From: Bradyrhizobiaceae bacterium Ga0074131
GTDB taxonomy: Bacteria; Pseudomonadota; Alphaproteobacteria; Rhizobiales; Xanthobacteraceae
Length of the DNA stretch: 64,000 nucleotides
NCBI GenBank assembly: GCA_001464035.1
Contig: LNEC01000011.1
Location: 248,001 to 312,000, forward strand
Reading direction: 5' to 3'
Under the pieces are notes generated by a model. It searched no databases and had not been told where the DNA came from. It worked only from the letters and a program-made list of their open reading frames with translations. Positions 46,287-55,305 of this stretch are shown piece after piece. A program made the translations under genes and the position numbers. Numbering within the stretch: the first letter of the stretch is position 1; every line of letters begins with the position of its first letter.

Positions 46287-47576
46287 GTGCTGTATCTGGA
46301 ACTCGGGATCGTCGCGGTCCTGATCGTCGTCAATGGCCTGCTCGCAATGTCGGAGCTGGCCATCGTTTCGTCACGGCCGGCGCGGCTCGCGGCTCTGGTC
46401 GCAAAGGGCGTCACCGGTTCGCGCCGGGCGCTCGAACTGGCCTCCGATCCCGGCAAGTTTCTCTCCACCGTGCAGATCGGGATCACGCTCATCGGCGTGT
46501 TGTCCGGCGCTTTCTCCGGCGCGACCCTCGGTCTGCGTCTTACCGCATGGCTGATGGAAAGCGGGCTGTCGCGGGGACTGGCGGACACGATCGGCGTCGG
46601 CGTCGTCGTCGCGGTCATTACCTATTTTTCACTGATCATCGGCGAACTGGTGCCGAAGCAGATCGCGCTGCGCGACCCAGAGGCGATCGCCGTCAGGGTG
46701 GCGCCGGCCATGATGATGCTGGCGAAGGTTTCGCTGCCGCTGGTGTGGCTGCTGGATCGCTCCGGCAAGGCGCTGCTCTGGCTGCTCGGCCACAGGGGCG
46801 AAGCGGAAGAGAAAATCAGCGAGGAGGAAATTCGCACCCTCGTCGTCGAAGCCGAGAATGCCGGCGTGCTGGAGCCCGGCGAAAAGGAAATGATCGCGGG
46901 GGTGATGCGGCTCGGCGACCTGCCGGTCGGCGCCGTGATGACGCCGCGGCATGAAGTCAGCATGATCGACGTGAGCGGTCCCGCTGCCGACGTCGCGACG
47001 ACCATCGCAGGCAGCAATCATTCCCACTTCCCGGTGTTCGACGGCAGCCGCGACCATGTGCTCGGAATCGTCAACGCCAAGGATATGCTCGATGCATGCC
47101 TGGCGGGGCAAAGACCGGATATCAGCCAACTGATCCGCCACGCACCCATCATCCCGGAGACCGTCGATGCACGGGACGTCATCGCGATCCTGCGCGATTC
47201 GCCGGTGCATATGGGCCTCATCCATGACGAATACGGCACCTTCCAGGGCGTCGTGACCCGTGCCGATATTCTGGAGGCGATCGTCGGCACGTTCCATACC
47301 GAAGAAGGACCCGCGGAGCTGCCCTTCGTGAAGCGCGACGACGGCTCCTATCTGATCTCGGGGTGGATGCCGGCGGTCGCCTTTGCCGACCTGCTCGGCA
47401 TCGTGCTGCCGCCTTCAAAGCCCTATCAGACCTTCGCCGGTTTCCTGCTGCAGGAATTCGGCACCATTCCCGGTGTCGGCGATCGGATCGAAACCGGCGG
47501 CTGGCGGTTCGAGATTCTCGATCTCGATGGAAGGCGCATCGACAAGGTGCTGGCGAGCAAGGTGGACGGGGCGTAG
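46287..47576 (+). CDS. CNNM/CorC family transporter protein (DUF21, CBS, CorC/HlyC)
   Basis: A 429-residue membrane protein. Residues 1-130 hold DUF21-type membrane segments (YLELGIVAVLIVVNGLLAM, PGKFLSTVQIGITLIG). Two CBS motifs follow (VMTPRHEVSMIDV, DSPVHMGLIHDEYGTFQGVV). The end is the CorC/HlyC domain (PKPYQTFAGFLLQEFGTIPG). The family is linked to magnesium or cobalt homeostasis; hemolysin is a historic label. GTG start at 46287. Confidence 0.9.
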   Translation: MLYLELGIVAVLIVVNGLLAMSELAIVSSRPARLAALVAKGVTGSRRALELASDPGKFLSTVQIGITLIGVLSGAFSGATLGLRLTAWLMESGLSRGLADTIGVGVVVAVITYFSLIIGELVPKQIALRDPEAIAVRVAPAMMMLAKVSLPLVWLLDRSGKALLWLLGHRGEAEEKISEEEIRTLVVEAENAGVLEPGEKEMIAGVMRLGDLPVGAVMTPRHEVSMIDVSGPAADVATTIAGSNHSHFPVFDGSRDHVLGIVNAKDMLDACLAGQRPDISQLIRHAPIIPETVDARDVIAILRDSPVHMGLIHDEYGTFQGVVTRADILEAIVGTFHTEEGPAELPFVKRDDGSYLISGWMPAVAFADLLGIVLPPSKPYQTFAGFLLQEFGTIPGVGDRIETGGWRFEILDLDGRRIDKVLASKVDGA

Positions 47577-47658
47577 GCGGCGGCCTTGGCAATAGCTCGC
47601 GGCGCCATTCCGTAATATGTTAAACAAGCTTTCGACCTAAGCGGCGACCAGGGGCGCT

Positions 47659-48549
47659 ATGACGCCGGCGGACCACGAATTCGGCAGCATCTCAACAGAC
47701 CTCAAGCTTTCGCTTGTCGGGGGGTACTTGCAGCAGTTCACCACGGCATTACGTCCGCAGTTCGAAAACCTTTGGTACATCGATGCGTTCGCCGGCACGG
47801 GTGAGCGGACCGTGGTGATACCCGGTAGAGCCGCCGACATGCTCGGCCCTAAGGTTGACGAGCGCGTGGAACGTCGGCGTGGATCTGCCAAAATTGCGAT
47901 AGACGTCGTTCCCGAATTTGACCGTCTCGTCTTCATGGATAAACGCGCAAGGCATATTGCCGCGCTAAATGAACTGCGAGCAAGCCACGCTCATCGGGCC
48001 ATAGATGTAATTCCTGGCGACGCCAACGCCGCGATTATGAGACTCTTAAGCCAACAACGAAGCTGGGCTGGTACGCGCGCCGTGATGTTTCTCGACCCTT
48101 ACGGTATGAGTGTCGACTGGGAAACGCTGGTTGCGATCAGGCAAACAGAGGCCATCGACGTTTGGTATTTGGTTTCCCTCGCGGGGCTATTCCGTCAGGC
48201 AACCCGCGATGCAGAGGATTTAGATCCGTCGAAGCGCGCCGCGCTTACGCGAATGATCGGAACACCTGATTGGCAGGAAGACTGGTACGAACTTAAGAAG
48301 CGCACCAATCTATTCGGTGACACTGATGAGCGCTTGGCGAGAACCGCTGAAGTAGACGACATGGAGCGGTATTTCGGCGCACGGCTTGCGGATCTTTTTG
48401 CGGCCGTTTTGCCTCCGCTGCGGCTCAACGACGATAGAGGCATTCCGCAGTTTGCGCTGTTCTTCGCCATTTCCAACCCTAAGCCAGCAGCGATCGGACT
48501 GGCTACAAGGATCGCTCGTCACATACTTAAGGCTGGCATGGCGTCATAG
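47659..48549 (+). CDS. tcmP: TcmP-like three-Cys-motif partner protein
   Basis: A 296-residue protein of the family known as three-Cys-motif partner (TcmP). In order: LWYIDAFAGTGERT (about 39-51), VFMDKRARHIAALNEL (about 91-106), PGDANAAI (about 119) and VMFLDPYGMSVDW (about 142-154). The order aromatic-D-x-FAG-x-G, acidic residue, GDA, DP-Y-G resembles motifs I-IV of class I S-adenosylmethionine methyltransferases. That resemblance is my reading; the family's activity is not established to my knowledge. It sits between a CorC-type gene and a convergent Gp37/Gp68 gene and overlaps the latter by 31 bases. It starts at ATG 47659. Confidence 0.8.
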   Translation: MTPADHEFGSISTDLKLSLVGGYLQQFTTALRPQFENLWYIDAFAGTGERTVVIPGRAADMLGPKVDERVERRRGSAKIAIDVVPEFDRLVFMDKRARHIAALNELRASHAHRAIDVIPGDANAAIMRLLSQQRSWAGTRAVMFLDPYGMSVDWETLVAIRQTEAIDVWYLVSLAGLFRQATRDAEDLDPSKRAALTRMIGTPDWQEDWYELKKRTNLFGDTDERLARTAEVDDMERYFGARLADLFAAVLPPLRLNDDRGIPQFALFFAISNPKPAAIGLATRIARHILKAGMAS

Positions 48550-49271
48550 GTCCGACCGTTCAGAATTCGACCCGCCGCCTTCTTGTTCTTCCCACCCCAC
48601 TGTTTGAAGAAAAAGGCCGTACCGGACCTCCGGCACATCGCCTCAATCTCGTCCACCCACTCAGGTTTCATTGCACGGGCACGCGGGCCACTCTCGCCGC
48701 CGACGATCGCCCAATGGATGCCGGTCAGATCGCCCTGAGCTACCGATCCGATCAGCGGCTCGAGCGAAACGAACCTGATCGCCGCCGGCACCCGCCGAAT
48801 TGCGTCTAGACGAAACAGAACGCGATCGTCTTCGACGCTGGTACCGAGCCAGACGTTCGGCAGGATTTCGAACGATGGTTGCGTTAGAATTTGGGCCATG
48901 CGCTCTGGGCGCTTCGTGAGGATTTGATAGGTGTGCCGGGGTGTGTCCCTCATCACGTCCCAAACCCGCGCGATGAATTCAATCGGCACGTCATCATGAA
49001 AAAGATCGGACATCGAGTTAACGAAAACCTTGCGCGGCTTGGACCAAGCGCGCGGGACATCGAGCGATTTCTCGTCCAATCGAATTTTTCCGGTCCAAAC
49101 CGCCCTGCCCCCACTTTTTCGAGTGAGACCGCGGTACTTCTCGGTGCCCATCGCCTCAAGCCGGGCCGCCATCCGCATGGCGTAGCAATTGGTACATCCG
49201 GCGGTGAGGACAGTGCACCCGGCTACGGGGTTCCAGGTGGCGTCAGTCCACTCGATTGATGTTTCGGCCAT
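48519..49271 (-). CDS. phage Gp37/Gp68-family (DUF5131) three-Cys protein
   Basis: A 250-residue protein of the Gp37/Gp68 (DUF5131) family. ATG 49271 (MAETSIEWTDATWNPVAGC) is well supported. Residues 19-29 contain Cys19, Cys26 and Cys29 (C-x6-C-x2-C) followed by YAMRMA, a metal- or iron-sulfur-like cluster. VFVNSMSDLFHD, HTYQILTKRPERMA, WLGTSVEDD, IRFVSLEPLIG and VGGESGPRARAMKPEW are family motifs. Related proteins are found in phages and next to TcmP. Activity is unknown; a radical-SAM link has been suggested by others, but I cannot confirm it here. It ends within the 3' end of tcmP. Confidence 0.85.
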   Translation of the reverse strand: MAETSIEWTDATWNPVAGCTVLTAGCTNCYAMRMAARLEAMGTEKYRGLTRKSGGRAVWTGKIRLDEKSLDVPRAWSKPRKVFVNSMSDLFHDDVPIEFIARVWDVMRDTPRHTYQILTKRPERMAQILTQPSFEILPNVWLGTSVEDDRVLFRLDAIRRVPAAIRFVSLEPLIGSVAQGDLTGIHWAIVGGESGPRARAMKPEWVDEIEAMCRRSGTAFFFKQWGGKNKKAAGRILNGRTYDAMPALSM

Positions 49272-49402
49272 GAAATTCCCTGAAGTGCCAATAAATCTCA
49301 AGAAAGTGGTTAGATTTGGTTACCCGAGTCTCCGCTGGTGGTGACCTCTTTCAACAACGCCAATCGACTTTTCTGTCGCGAACCGATTGTTAATCAGCTA
49401 TA

Positions 49403-49417
49403 GAACAAAATAAGAAC
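49403..49417. promoter_or_regulatory. possible LexA (SOS) box upstream of radA
   Basis: GAAC-AAAATAA-GAAC: two GAAC copies seven bases apart, the reverse complement of the alphaproteobacterial LexA box GTTC-N7-GTTC. It lies 24 bases before the radA ATG and 131 bases from the start of the divergent Gp37/Gp68 gene. A perfect 4-base pair at this spacing is common by chance, but its position supports it. Confidence 0.6.
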
Positions 49418-49441
49418 AACCCCAAATCCGCGCACCTCCCC

Positions 49442-50953
49442 ATGGCCAAGTCCGCGCTCTCCTTCGTCTGCCAGAACTGCGGCGCGGCGTTCAACCGCTG
49501 GCAGGGCAAGTGCGAGTCCTGCGGCGAGTGGAACACGCTGGCGGAGGAGGACACGACCGGGGCCACCTCGATGCCGGTCTCGATCCGCTCAAAACGCCGG
49601 GGCCGGCTGTTCCAGCTGGAAACCCTCACCGGCAAGAGCCAGGAGGCCCCGCGCCTTTCCTCGGGGATGGCCGAGCTCGATCGCGTCACCGGCGGCGGTT
49701 TTGTCAGGGGCTCGGTATTGCTGGTCGGCGGCGATCCCGGGATCGGCAAGTCGACGCTTTTGACACAAGCTACCTCCCTGATGGCGCGGGCCGGGCATCG
49801 CGTGGTCTACATCTCGGGCGAAGAGGCGGTGGCGCAGGTGCGGCTGCGCGCCGAGCGGCTGGGACTCGCCGATGCGCCGGTGCAGCTCGCCGCGGAAACC
49901 TCCGTCGAGGATATCGTCTCGACGCTGTCCGAAGGCCCGGTGCCGCGCCTGATCGTGATCGATTCGATCCAGACCATGTGGACCGACACGGTGGAATCCG
50001 CGCCCGGCACGGTGACCCAGGTGCGCGCCTCGGCGCAGGCGCTGATTCGGTTCGCCAAGAAATCCGGCGCCACCATCATCCTGGTCGGGCACGTCACCAA
50101 GGACGGCCAGATCGCCGGGCCCCGCGTGGTCGAGCACATGGTCGATGCGGTGCTGTCATTCGAGGGCGAGGGCTCGCAGCAATTCCGGATTCTTCGCGCA
50201 GCAAAGAATCGGTTCGGGCCGACCGACGAGATCGGCGTGTTCGAGATGACCGGGCTCGGCCTGCGCGAGGTCTCCAATCCGTCCGAGCTGTTCCTGTCCG
50301 AGCGCGATCTCGGCAGTCCGGGCACCGCCGTGTTCGCCGGGATCGAAGGCACCCGTCCGGTACTGGTGGAACTGCAGGCGCTGGTGGCGCCGACCACGCT
50401 CGGCACCCCACGACGGGCGGTGGTGGGCTGGGATCCGAGCCGGCTGTCGATGGTGCTGGCGGTGCTGGAGGCCCATTGCGGCGTCAAACTGTCCGGCTAC
50501 GACGTCTATCTGAACGTGGCGGGCGGCCTGCGGATCCAGGAGCCGGCGGCCGACCTTGCCGCCGCGGCCGCGCTGGTGTCGTCGCTGGTCAACGCGCCGC
50601 TGCCGACGGATGCGGTCTATTTCGGCGAGATTTCGCTGTCCGGCGCGGTCCGGCCGGTGGCGCAGACTTCGGCCCGCCTCAAGGAAGCGGCCAAACTCGG
50701 ATTCAGCCGCGCCGTGCTGCCGGAGTCGGCACGCGCCGAGGTCGGCGGCGATGCCGGGCTGGTGCTCAATACCGTCGGCGGATTGACCAGCCTCGTCGCC
50801 GAGATCGCCGCCCGCGGCACGCCCAGAACCAACCGGGAGCCCGATCGAGAGGCCAGCCGAGAGCCGAATCGCGGCGGAAACCGCGATGGCCGCGACGGCG
50901 CGGCAGTGGAGAAAAATACCACACCAGCGAGATTCCGGCATCAGGACGGCTAG
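49442..50953 (+). CDS. radA: DNA repair protein RadA
   Basis: Branch-migration helicase in recombination. The 503-residue protein has an N-terminal zinc finger (CQNC...CESC, residues 10-30), Walker A GDPGIGKSTLL near 102, KNRFG near 257 and a C-terminal Lon-like domain (GGLRIQEPAADLAAAAAL, YFGEISLSGAVRPV). A short Arg/Asn/Glu-rich tail ends it. A possible LexA box precedes it. It leads radA-cvpA-purF. Confidence 0.96.
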   Translation: MAKSALSFVCQNCGAAFNRWQGKCESCGEWNTLAEEDTTGATSMPVSIRSKRRGRLFQLETLTGKSQEAPRLSSGMAELDRVTGGGFVRGSVLLVGGDPGIGKSTLLTQATSLMARAGHRVVYISGEEAVAQVRLRAERLGLADAPVQLAAETSVEDIVSTLSEGPVPRLIVIDSIQTMWTDTVESAPGTVTQVRASAQALIRFAKKSGATIILVGHVTKDGQIAGPRVVEHMVDAVLSFEGEGSQQFRILRAAKNRFGPTDEIGVFEMTGLGLREVSNPSELFLSERDLGSPGTAVFAGIEGTRPVLVELQALVAPTTLGTPRRAVVGWDPSRLSMVLAVLEAHCGVKLSGYDVYLNVAGGLRIQEPAADLAAAAALVSSLVNAPLPTDAVYFGEISLSGAVRPVAQTSARLKEAAKLGFSRAVLPESARAEVGGDAGLVLNTVGGLTSLVAEIAARGTPRTNREPDREASREPNRGGNRDGRDGAAVEKNTTPARFRHQDG

Positions 50954-51113
50954 TCGGGCGTGACGGCACCTGCCCTCGCCGCTATACAACCCGCGCGCGG
51001 GGTGGGAATGGCGCTATTTCCTGCCTTGCGGGACGCCCGATCTGACCGTCACTTAGGGCGGCACCGACGTTGCCGATTCGCAGTTTGGACTTACGAGCGG
51101 ACCTGACCAGCCG

Positions 51114-51743
51114 ATGCCGATAACGATACTCGATCTCGTCCTGCTCGCGGTGATGCTGATCTCCGGCCTGCTCGCGATGGTGCGCGGCTTCATGCGGGAG
51201 ATTCTCTCGATCGCGGCATGGGGCGCGGCGGCGCTGGTCACGCTCTATGCGTTCGGAAAGCTGCTGCCGACCGCGAAGGAGTATTTCCAGAACGAGACCA
51301 TCGCCAGCGTCGTCGTGGTCGGCGGCGTCTTCGTCGCCACCCTGATCGTGGTCTCCATCGTCACGGTGCGGATTTCCGACATGATCCTGGATTCCCGGAT
51401 CGGCGCGCTGGACCGCACGCTCGGCTTCCTGTTCGGGCTGGCGCGCGGCCTCCTGATCGTCGTCGTGGCCTTCCTGTTCTTCAGCTGGCTGGTTCCAGAC
51501 AAGCAGCGGCCGGACTGGGTCACCGGGGCGAAGTCTCGCGTGGTGCTGCAGGGAACCGGGGATTGGCTGATGTCGCTCTTGCCGGATGACCCGGAGAACA
51601 CCATCTTGAAGAGATTCAAGAAGAATAAACCGGACGATGAGCAAACTGACGCCGAGCCGGCTGCGCCGGGCGCCGGCGATGGCTACAGCAAGGCTGCCCG
51701 CGAAGGCTTGAAAAAGCAGATCGACAAAGCGGTCGGGCGTTGA
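51114..51743 (+). CDS. cvpA: CvpA family membrane protein
   Basis: A 209-residue protein with four membrane segments (PITILDLVLLAVMLISGLL, then near residues 40, 75 and 115) and MVRGFMREILSIAAWG typical of CvpA. The role in colicin V production is historic; a cell-envelope role is likely. A hydrophilic tail (about 140-209) follows. It ends at the purF start region. Confidence 0.93.
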   Translation: MPITILDLVLLAVMLISGLLAMVRGFMREILSIAAWGAAALVTLYAFGKLLPTAKEYFQNETIASVVVVGGVFVATLIVVSIVTVRISDMILDSRIGALDRTLGFLFGLARGLLIVVVAFLFFSWLVPDKQRPDWVTGAKSRVVLQGTGDWLMSLLPDDPENTILKRFKKNKPDDEQTDAEPAAPGAGDGYSKAAREGLKKQIDKAVGR

Positions 51744-51766
51744 TACCAGGCCAGAAGAGAGGCGCG

Positions 51767-53284
51767 ATGGACGAGATGAAAAGCCCTTCCGATCCCGCCC
51801 ACGATCCTGACCTGGACCCCGCGGCGATCGAGCTGCAGGACGATCTGGAAGGCGACACGCTGCGCGAGGAATGCGGCGTGTTCGGCATCTTCGGCCACCC
51901 GGAAGCTGCGGCCATCACCGCGCTCGGGCTGCATGCCCTCCAGCATCGCGGCCAGGAGGCCGCCGGCATCGTCTCCTTCGATGGCTCCCGGTTTCACTCC
52001 GAGCGCCGGCTCGGCCTGGTCGGCGACACCTTCTCCCGCCGCGAGGTGATCGAGCGCCTCCCCGGCAACATCGCGGTCGGTCACGTCCGCTACTCCACGA
52101 CCGGCGCCACCATCCTGCGCAACGTTCAGCCGCTGTTCGCCGAACTCAATGCCGGCGGATTCGCGGTCGGCCACAACGGCAATCTCACCAACGGGCTGAC
52201 CCTGCGCCGCGAGCTGGTGCGTAACGGCGCCATGATGCAATCCACCACCGACACCGAGGTGATCCTGCATCTGGTGGCGCAGTCGAAACGCGCCCGCTTC
52301 ATCGACCGCTTCATCGAGTCGCTGCGCGCGATCGAGGGGGCCTATTCGCTGGTGTCGATGACCAACAAGAAGCTGGTCGGCGCCCGCGATCCCCTGGGTA
52401 TCCGCCCGCTGGTGTTGGGCGAACTCGACGGCTGTCCGATCCTGGCGTCGGAAACCTGCGCGCTTGACATGATCGGCGCGAAATACCTTCGCGACATCGA
52501 GCCGGGCGAGATCATCGTGTTCGACGAGCGCGGCGCGGAAAGCCACAAGCCGTTTCCGCCCAAACCGCCGCGGCCCTGCATCTTCGAATACATCTACTTC
52601 TCGCGGCCGGATTCCATCGTCGGCGGCCGCTCGGTGTATGACGTCCGCAAGGCCTTCGGATCGCAGCTCGCGCGCGAGAGCCATGTCGAGGTCGACGTCA
52701 TTGTGCCGGTGCCGGATTCCGGCGTGCCCGCCGCGGTCGGCTACAGCCAGCATTCCGGCGTCCCGTTCGAGCTCGGCATCATCCGCAATCACTATGTCGG
52801 CCGCACCTTCATCCAGCCGACCCAGAGCGTGCGCGAACTCGGCGTGCGCATGAAGCATTCGGCCAACCGCGCCGCGATCGAGGGCAAGCGCATTATCCTG
52901 ATCGACGACAGCCTGGTGCGCGGCACCACATCCAAGAAGATCGTCCGCATGATGCGCGACGCCGGCGCCCGCGAGGTCCACTTCCGCCTCGCCTCGCCGC
53001 CGATTCTTTACCCCGACTATTACGGCATCGACCTGCCGGACCGCGGCGGCCTGCTGGCCGCGACCCATTCGCTGGAGGAGATGCGCGAAGCCATCGGCGC
53101 CGACTCGCTGGCGTTCCTGTCGATCGACGGCATGTACCGCGCCATGGGCGAGCCCGGCCGCGATCCCGCCCATCCGAAATTCTCCGATCACTGCTTCACG
53201 GGCGTCTACCCGACCCACCTCACCGACCACAGCGAAGCCGAACCGCAGCCGCGGCAATTGTCGCTGCTGGCAGAGGCGAGCTGA
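51767..53284 (+). CDS. purF: amidophosphoribosyltransferase
   Basis: First committed step of purine synthesis, making phosphoribosylamine from PRPP and glutamine. ATG 51767 after AGAGAGG gives 505 residues; a TTG at 51740, overlapping cvpA, is also in frame. The catalytic Cys follows a propeptide of about 34 residues (LREECGVFGIFG), as in the B. subtilis-type enzyme. The PRPP loop RIILIDDSLVRGTTSKK and SCGVFG-type glutaminase motifs NGNLTN and YSTTGA are present. It connects with purM/purN elsewhere in the window by pathway. Confidence 0.96.
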   Translation: MDEMKSPSDPAHDPDLDPAAIELQDDLEGDTLREECGVFGIFGHPEAAAITALGLHALQHRGQEAAGIVSFDGSRFHSERRLGLVGDTFSRREVIERLPGNIAVGHVRYSTTGATILRNVQPLFAELNAGGFAVGHNGNLTNGLTLRRELVRNGAMMQSTTDTEVILHLVAQSKRARFIDRFIESLRAIEGAYSLVSMTNKKLVGARDPLGIRPLVLGELDGCPILASETCALDMIGAKYLRDIEPGEIIVFDERGAESHKPFPPKPPRPCIFEYIYFSRPDSIVGGRSVYDVRKAFGSQLARESHVEVDVIVPVPDSGVPAAVGYSQHSGVPFELGIIRNHYVGRTFIQPTQSVRELGVRMKHSANRAAIEGKRIILIDDSLVRGTTSKKIVRMMRDAGAREVHFRLASPPILYPDYYGIDLPDRGGLLAATHSLEEMREAIGADSLAFLSIDGMYRAMGEPGRDPAHPKFSDHCFTGVYPTHLTDHSEAEPQPRQLSLLAEAS

Positions 53285-53299
53285 CAGCACCCACGGCAT

Positions 53300-53423
53300 G
53301 TCGTCCCCGCGAACGCGGGGATCCATAGCCCCAGGCCTTGGTGTCTTTGAACACCGCTAGACGCGAAGATCTTCACCCATCATAAGCTGCACGGCGTATG
53401 AGCCCCCGCGTTCGCGGGACGAC
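53300..53423. repeat. long inverted repeat between purF and the SDR gene
   Basis: GTCGTCCCCGCGAACGCGGG (53300 onward) pairs with CCCCGCGTTCGCGGGACGAC (53404-53423), separated by about 83 bases. Each arm is itself nearly palindromic. I know CGTCCCCGCGAACGCGGGG elements as frequent in Bradyrhizobium intergenic regions. It may help end purF transcription. Confidence 0.65.
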
Positions 53424-53443
53424 GAGTTGATAGAGTCCCTTCG

Positions 53444-54184
53444 ATGACAACACCCCTCGCCTCCCGCATCGCTCTCGTCACCGGTGCCTCCCGCGGCATC
53501 GGCCATGCCGCCGCGCGCGCGCTGGCCAAAGCCGGCGCCCATGTGGTCGCGGTGGCGCGGACTCAGGCCGGCCTGGAAGAACTGGACGATGAAATCCGCG
53601 GCGCCGGCGGCGCTGCGACGCTGGTGCCGCTCAATCTCACCGATTCAGACGGCATCGCCCGGCTCGGCGCCGCGCTGCATGAACGCCATGGCAGGCTCGA
53701 CATTCTCGTCGGCAATGCCGGCGTCGCCGGCCCCTCCTCGCCGCTCGGACACATCGAGATGAAACCATGGAACGAGGTGATGGCAATCAACGTGTCGGCC
53801 AACTTCCAGCTGATCCGCTGCATGGAGCCGCTGTTGAAACGATCCGACGCCGGCCGCGCGGTGTTCGTCACGTCGGACGCGGCGAGCCAGGCCACCGCCT
53901 ATCTCGGCCCCTATGCCGCCTCGAAGGCCGCGCTGGAGACGCTGGCGCGATGCTGGGCGCAGGAAACTGCCAGCACGCCGCTTCGCGTCAACCTGTTCAA
54001 CCCCGGCCCGACCCGGACGCGCTTGCGCGCGACCGTGTTTCCCGGCGAAGACCCGCTAACGCTGGATACGCCGGAGCAGGTCGCCGAATGGATCGTGCCG
54101 ATGTGCGCGCCGGCCTGGACCGAGACCGGCAAGCTCTACGACTACCGGACTCGCAGCCTGAAGAGTTTCCGCGAACCGGCGTGA
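53444..54184 (+). CDS. short-chain dehydrogenase/reductase
   Basis: A 246-residue SDR. TGASRGIGHAAARAL is the cofactor loop, LVGNAGVAGP the NAG-type motif, and TSDAASQATAYLGPYAASKAALE carries the catalytic Ser-Tyr-Lys. Substrate unknown. It lies after purF and its stop is 16 bases from the convergent AraC regulator gene. Confidence 0.92.
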   Translation: MTTPLASRIALVTGASRGIGHAAARALAKAGAHVVAVARTQAGLEELDDEIRGAGGAATLVPLNLTDSDGIARLGAALHERHGRLDILVGNAGVAGPSSPLGHIEMKPWNEVMAINVSANFQLIRCMEPLLKRSDAGRAVFVTSDAASQATAYLGPYAASKAALETLARCWAQETASTPLRVNLFNPGPTRTRLRATVFPGEDPLTLDTPEQVAEWIVPMCAPAWTETGKLYDYRTRSLKSFREPA

Positions 54185-54199
54185 GGCCATCATCGCGCG

Positions 54200-55216
54200 C
54201 TAGGATGCCGCGGCCGAGATCAGACCACCATCGCGCCACCGCCCCGGCGTTACCCCGGTCACCCGCTTGAACGCGCGATTGAAGGCCGCCTCGGAGTCGT
54301 AGCCGACATCGGCCGCGATCGCCGCGAGACTGCCGCTTCGCGCCCGTATCCGTTCGGCCGCCAGTTGCATCCGCCAGCATGTGATGTACTCGATCGGAGC
54401 CTGACCCAGCAGCGCATGAAACCGCTCGGCGAGCACCGTACGGGACGAGCCGGCCTCGCGCGCCAGTTCGTCCACCGTCCAGCGGCGTGCGGGGTCGCGA
54501 TGCACGAACTGCAAGGCACGACCGACGACGGGATCGTTGAGCGCGGCGAACCATCCCTTCGCACTGGCCGGCAGCCGCGTGGCGTAGCGCCGCAGCACCT
54601 CGACGAACAGCAGCTCCATCAATCGGCCGAGCATCAGCTCGCTGCCCGGGGCGGCACTTTCCGTCAATGCGAGGATCTGGCTCACGGTCGATTTGATCAG
54701 CGCGCTGACTTGGTCGTCCTCGGCGCGATCGACCAGCAACGACGGCAAGGTACGAAACACCGGTGTCAGCAGGAATTCGGAGGATTCGATGAACCCGCAC
54801 ACCATCCGGGTCTGCCGGCCGCCGCCGCCGTGGTTGATGTTCCACATGCCCTTGATCGGTCCGGGGCGGACGATGTCGTCTGCCAGCGGCATGTCCACGG
54901 TGCGACCGTTCCACAATTTGTGCTGGTCCGCGAAGGGAATCAGCAGGATGTCGCCGCCCGCGACGGTCCTGCGTTCGCCGTTGGCGAGTTCGACGCTGCA
55001 CTCGCCGGCCGCGATCAGATGAAAAATGCTGACATGGCGCAGATGCGCCATCGGGCTGTGCGCGTCGAAATGCTTCGGACTGATGACGCCGAACGGCGCC
55101 GTGAAGCAGGCGTCGAGAAACACCGATCCGGTCAGACGAACCGCGCGTAACGTTTCCGCGAGCAGGTCGTGACCGTTGTCCGGCGCAACTGCAAACGATG
55201 ACGGCGTATCGATCAT
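54200..55216 (-). CDS. AraC family transcriptional regulator with cupin-type N-terminal domain
   Basis: From ATG 55216 about 338 residues (an upstream in-frame ATG at 55273 is possible). The N-terminal half resembles an AraC-ligand cupin (HLRHVSIFHLIAAGECSVEL, GDILLIPFADQHKL). Residues about 250-330 hold two helix-turn-helix motifs (TVDELAREAGSSRTVLAERF, SLAAIAADVGYDSEAAFNRAF) and the AraC ending GVTPGRWR. It is divergent from a DUF1127-like gene and the mddA-like gene, which it may control. Confidence 0.9.
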   Translation of the reverse strand: MIDTPSSFAVAPDNGHDLLAETLRAVRLTGSVFLDACFTAPFGVISPKHFDAHSPMAHLRHVSIFHLIAAGECSVELANGERRTVAGGDILLIPFADQHKLWNGRTVDMPLADDIVRPGPIKGMWNINHGGGGRQTRMVCGFIESSEFLLTPVFRTLPSLLVDRAEDDQVSALIKSTVSQILALTESAAPGSELMLGRLMELLFVEVLRRYATRLPASAKGWFAALNDPVVGRALQFVHRDPARRWTVDELAREAGSSRTVLAERFHALLGQAPIEYITCWRMQLAAERIRARSGSLAAIAADVGYDSEAAFNRAFKRVTGVTPGRWRDGGLISAAAS

Positions 55217-55305
55217 TGAGGCTGTGGCCCTTCGGCAATACCCATGAGTCACCGATGCAGGCATTCGGTTCAACGCCTTGCATTCCGGCCGATGGAGATT
55301 GTGGC

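Noticed and set aside
51683..53326. Long minus-strand reading frame opposite purF
   Set aside because: purF is clear on the plus strand with all motifs; the antisense frame has no recognisable domain.
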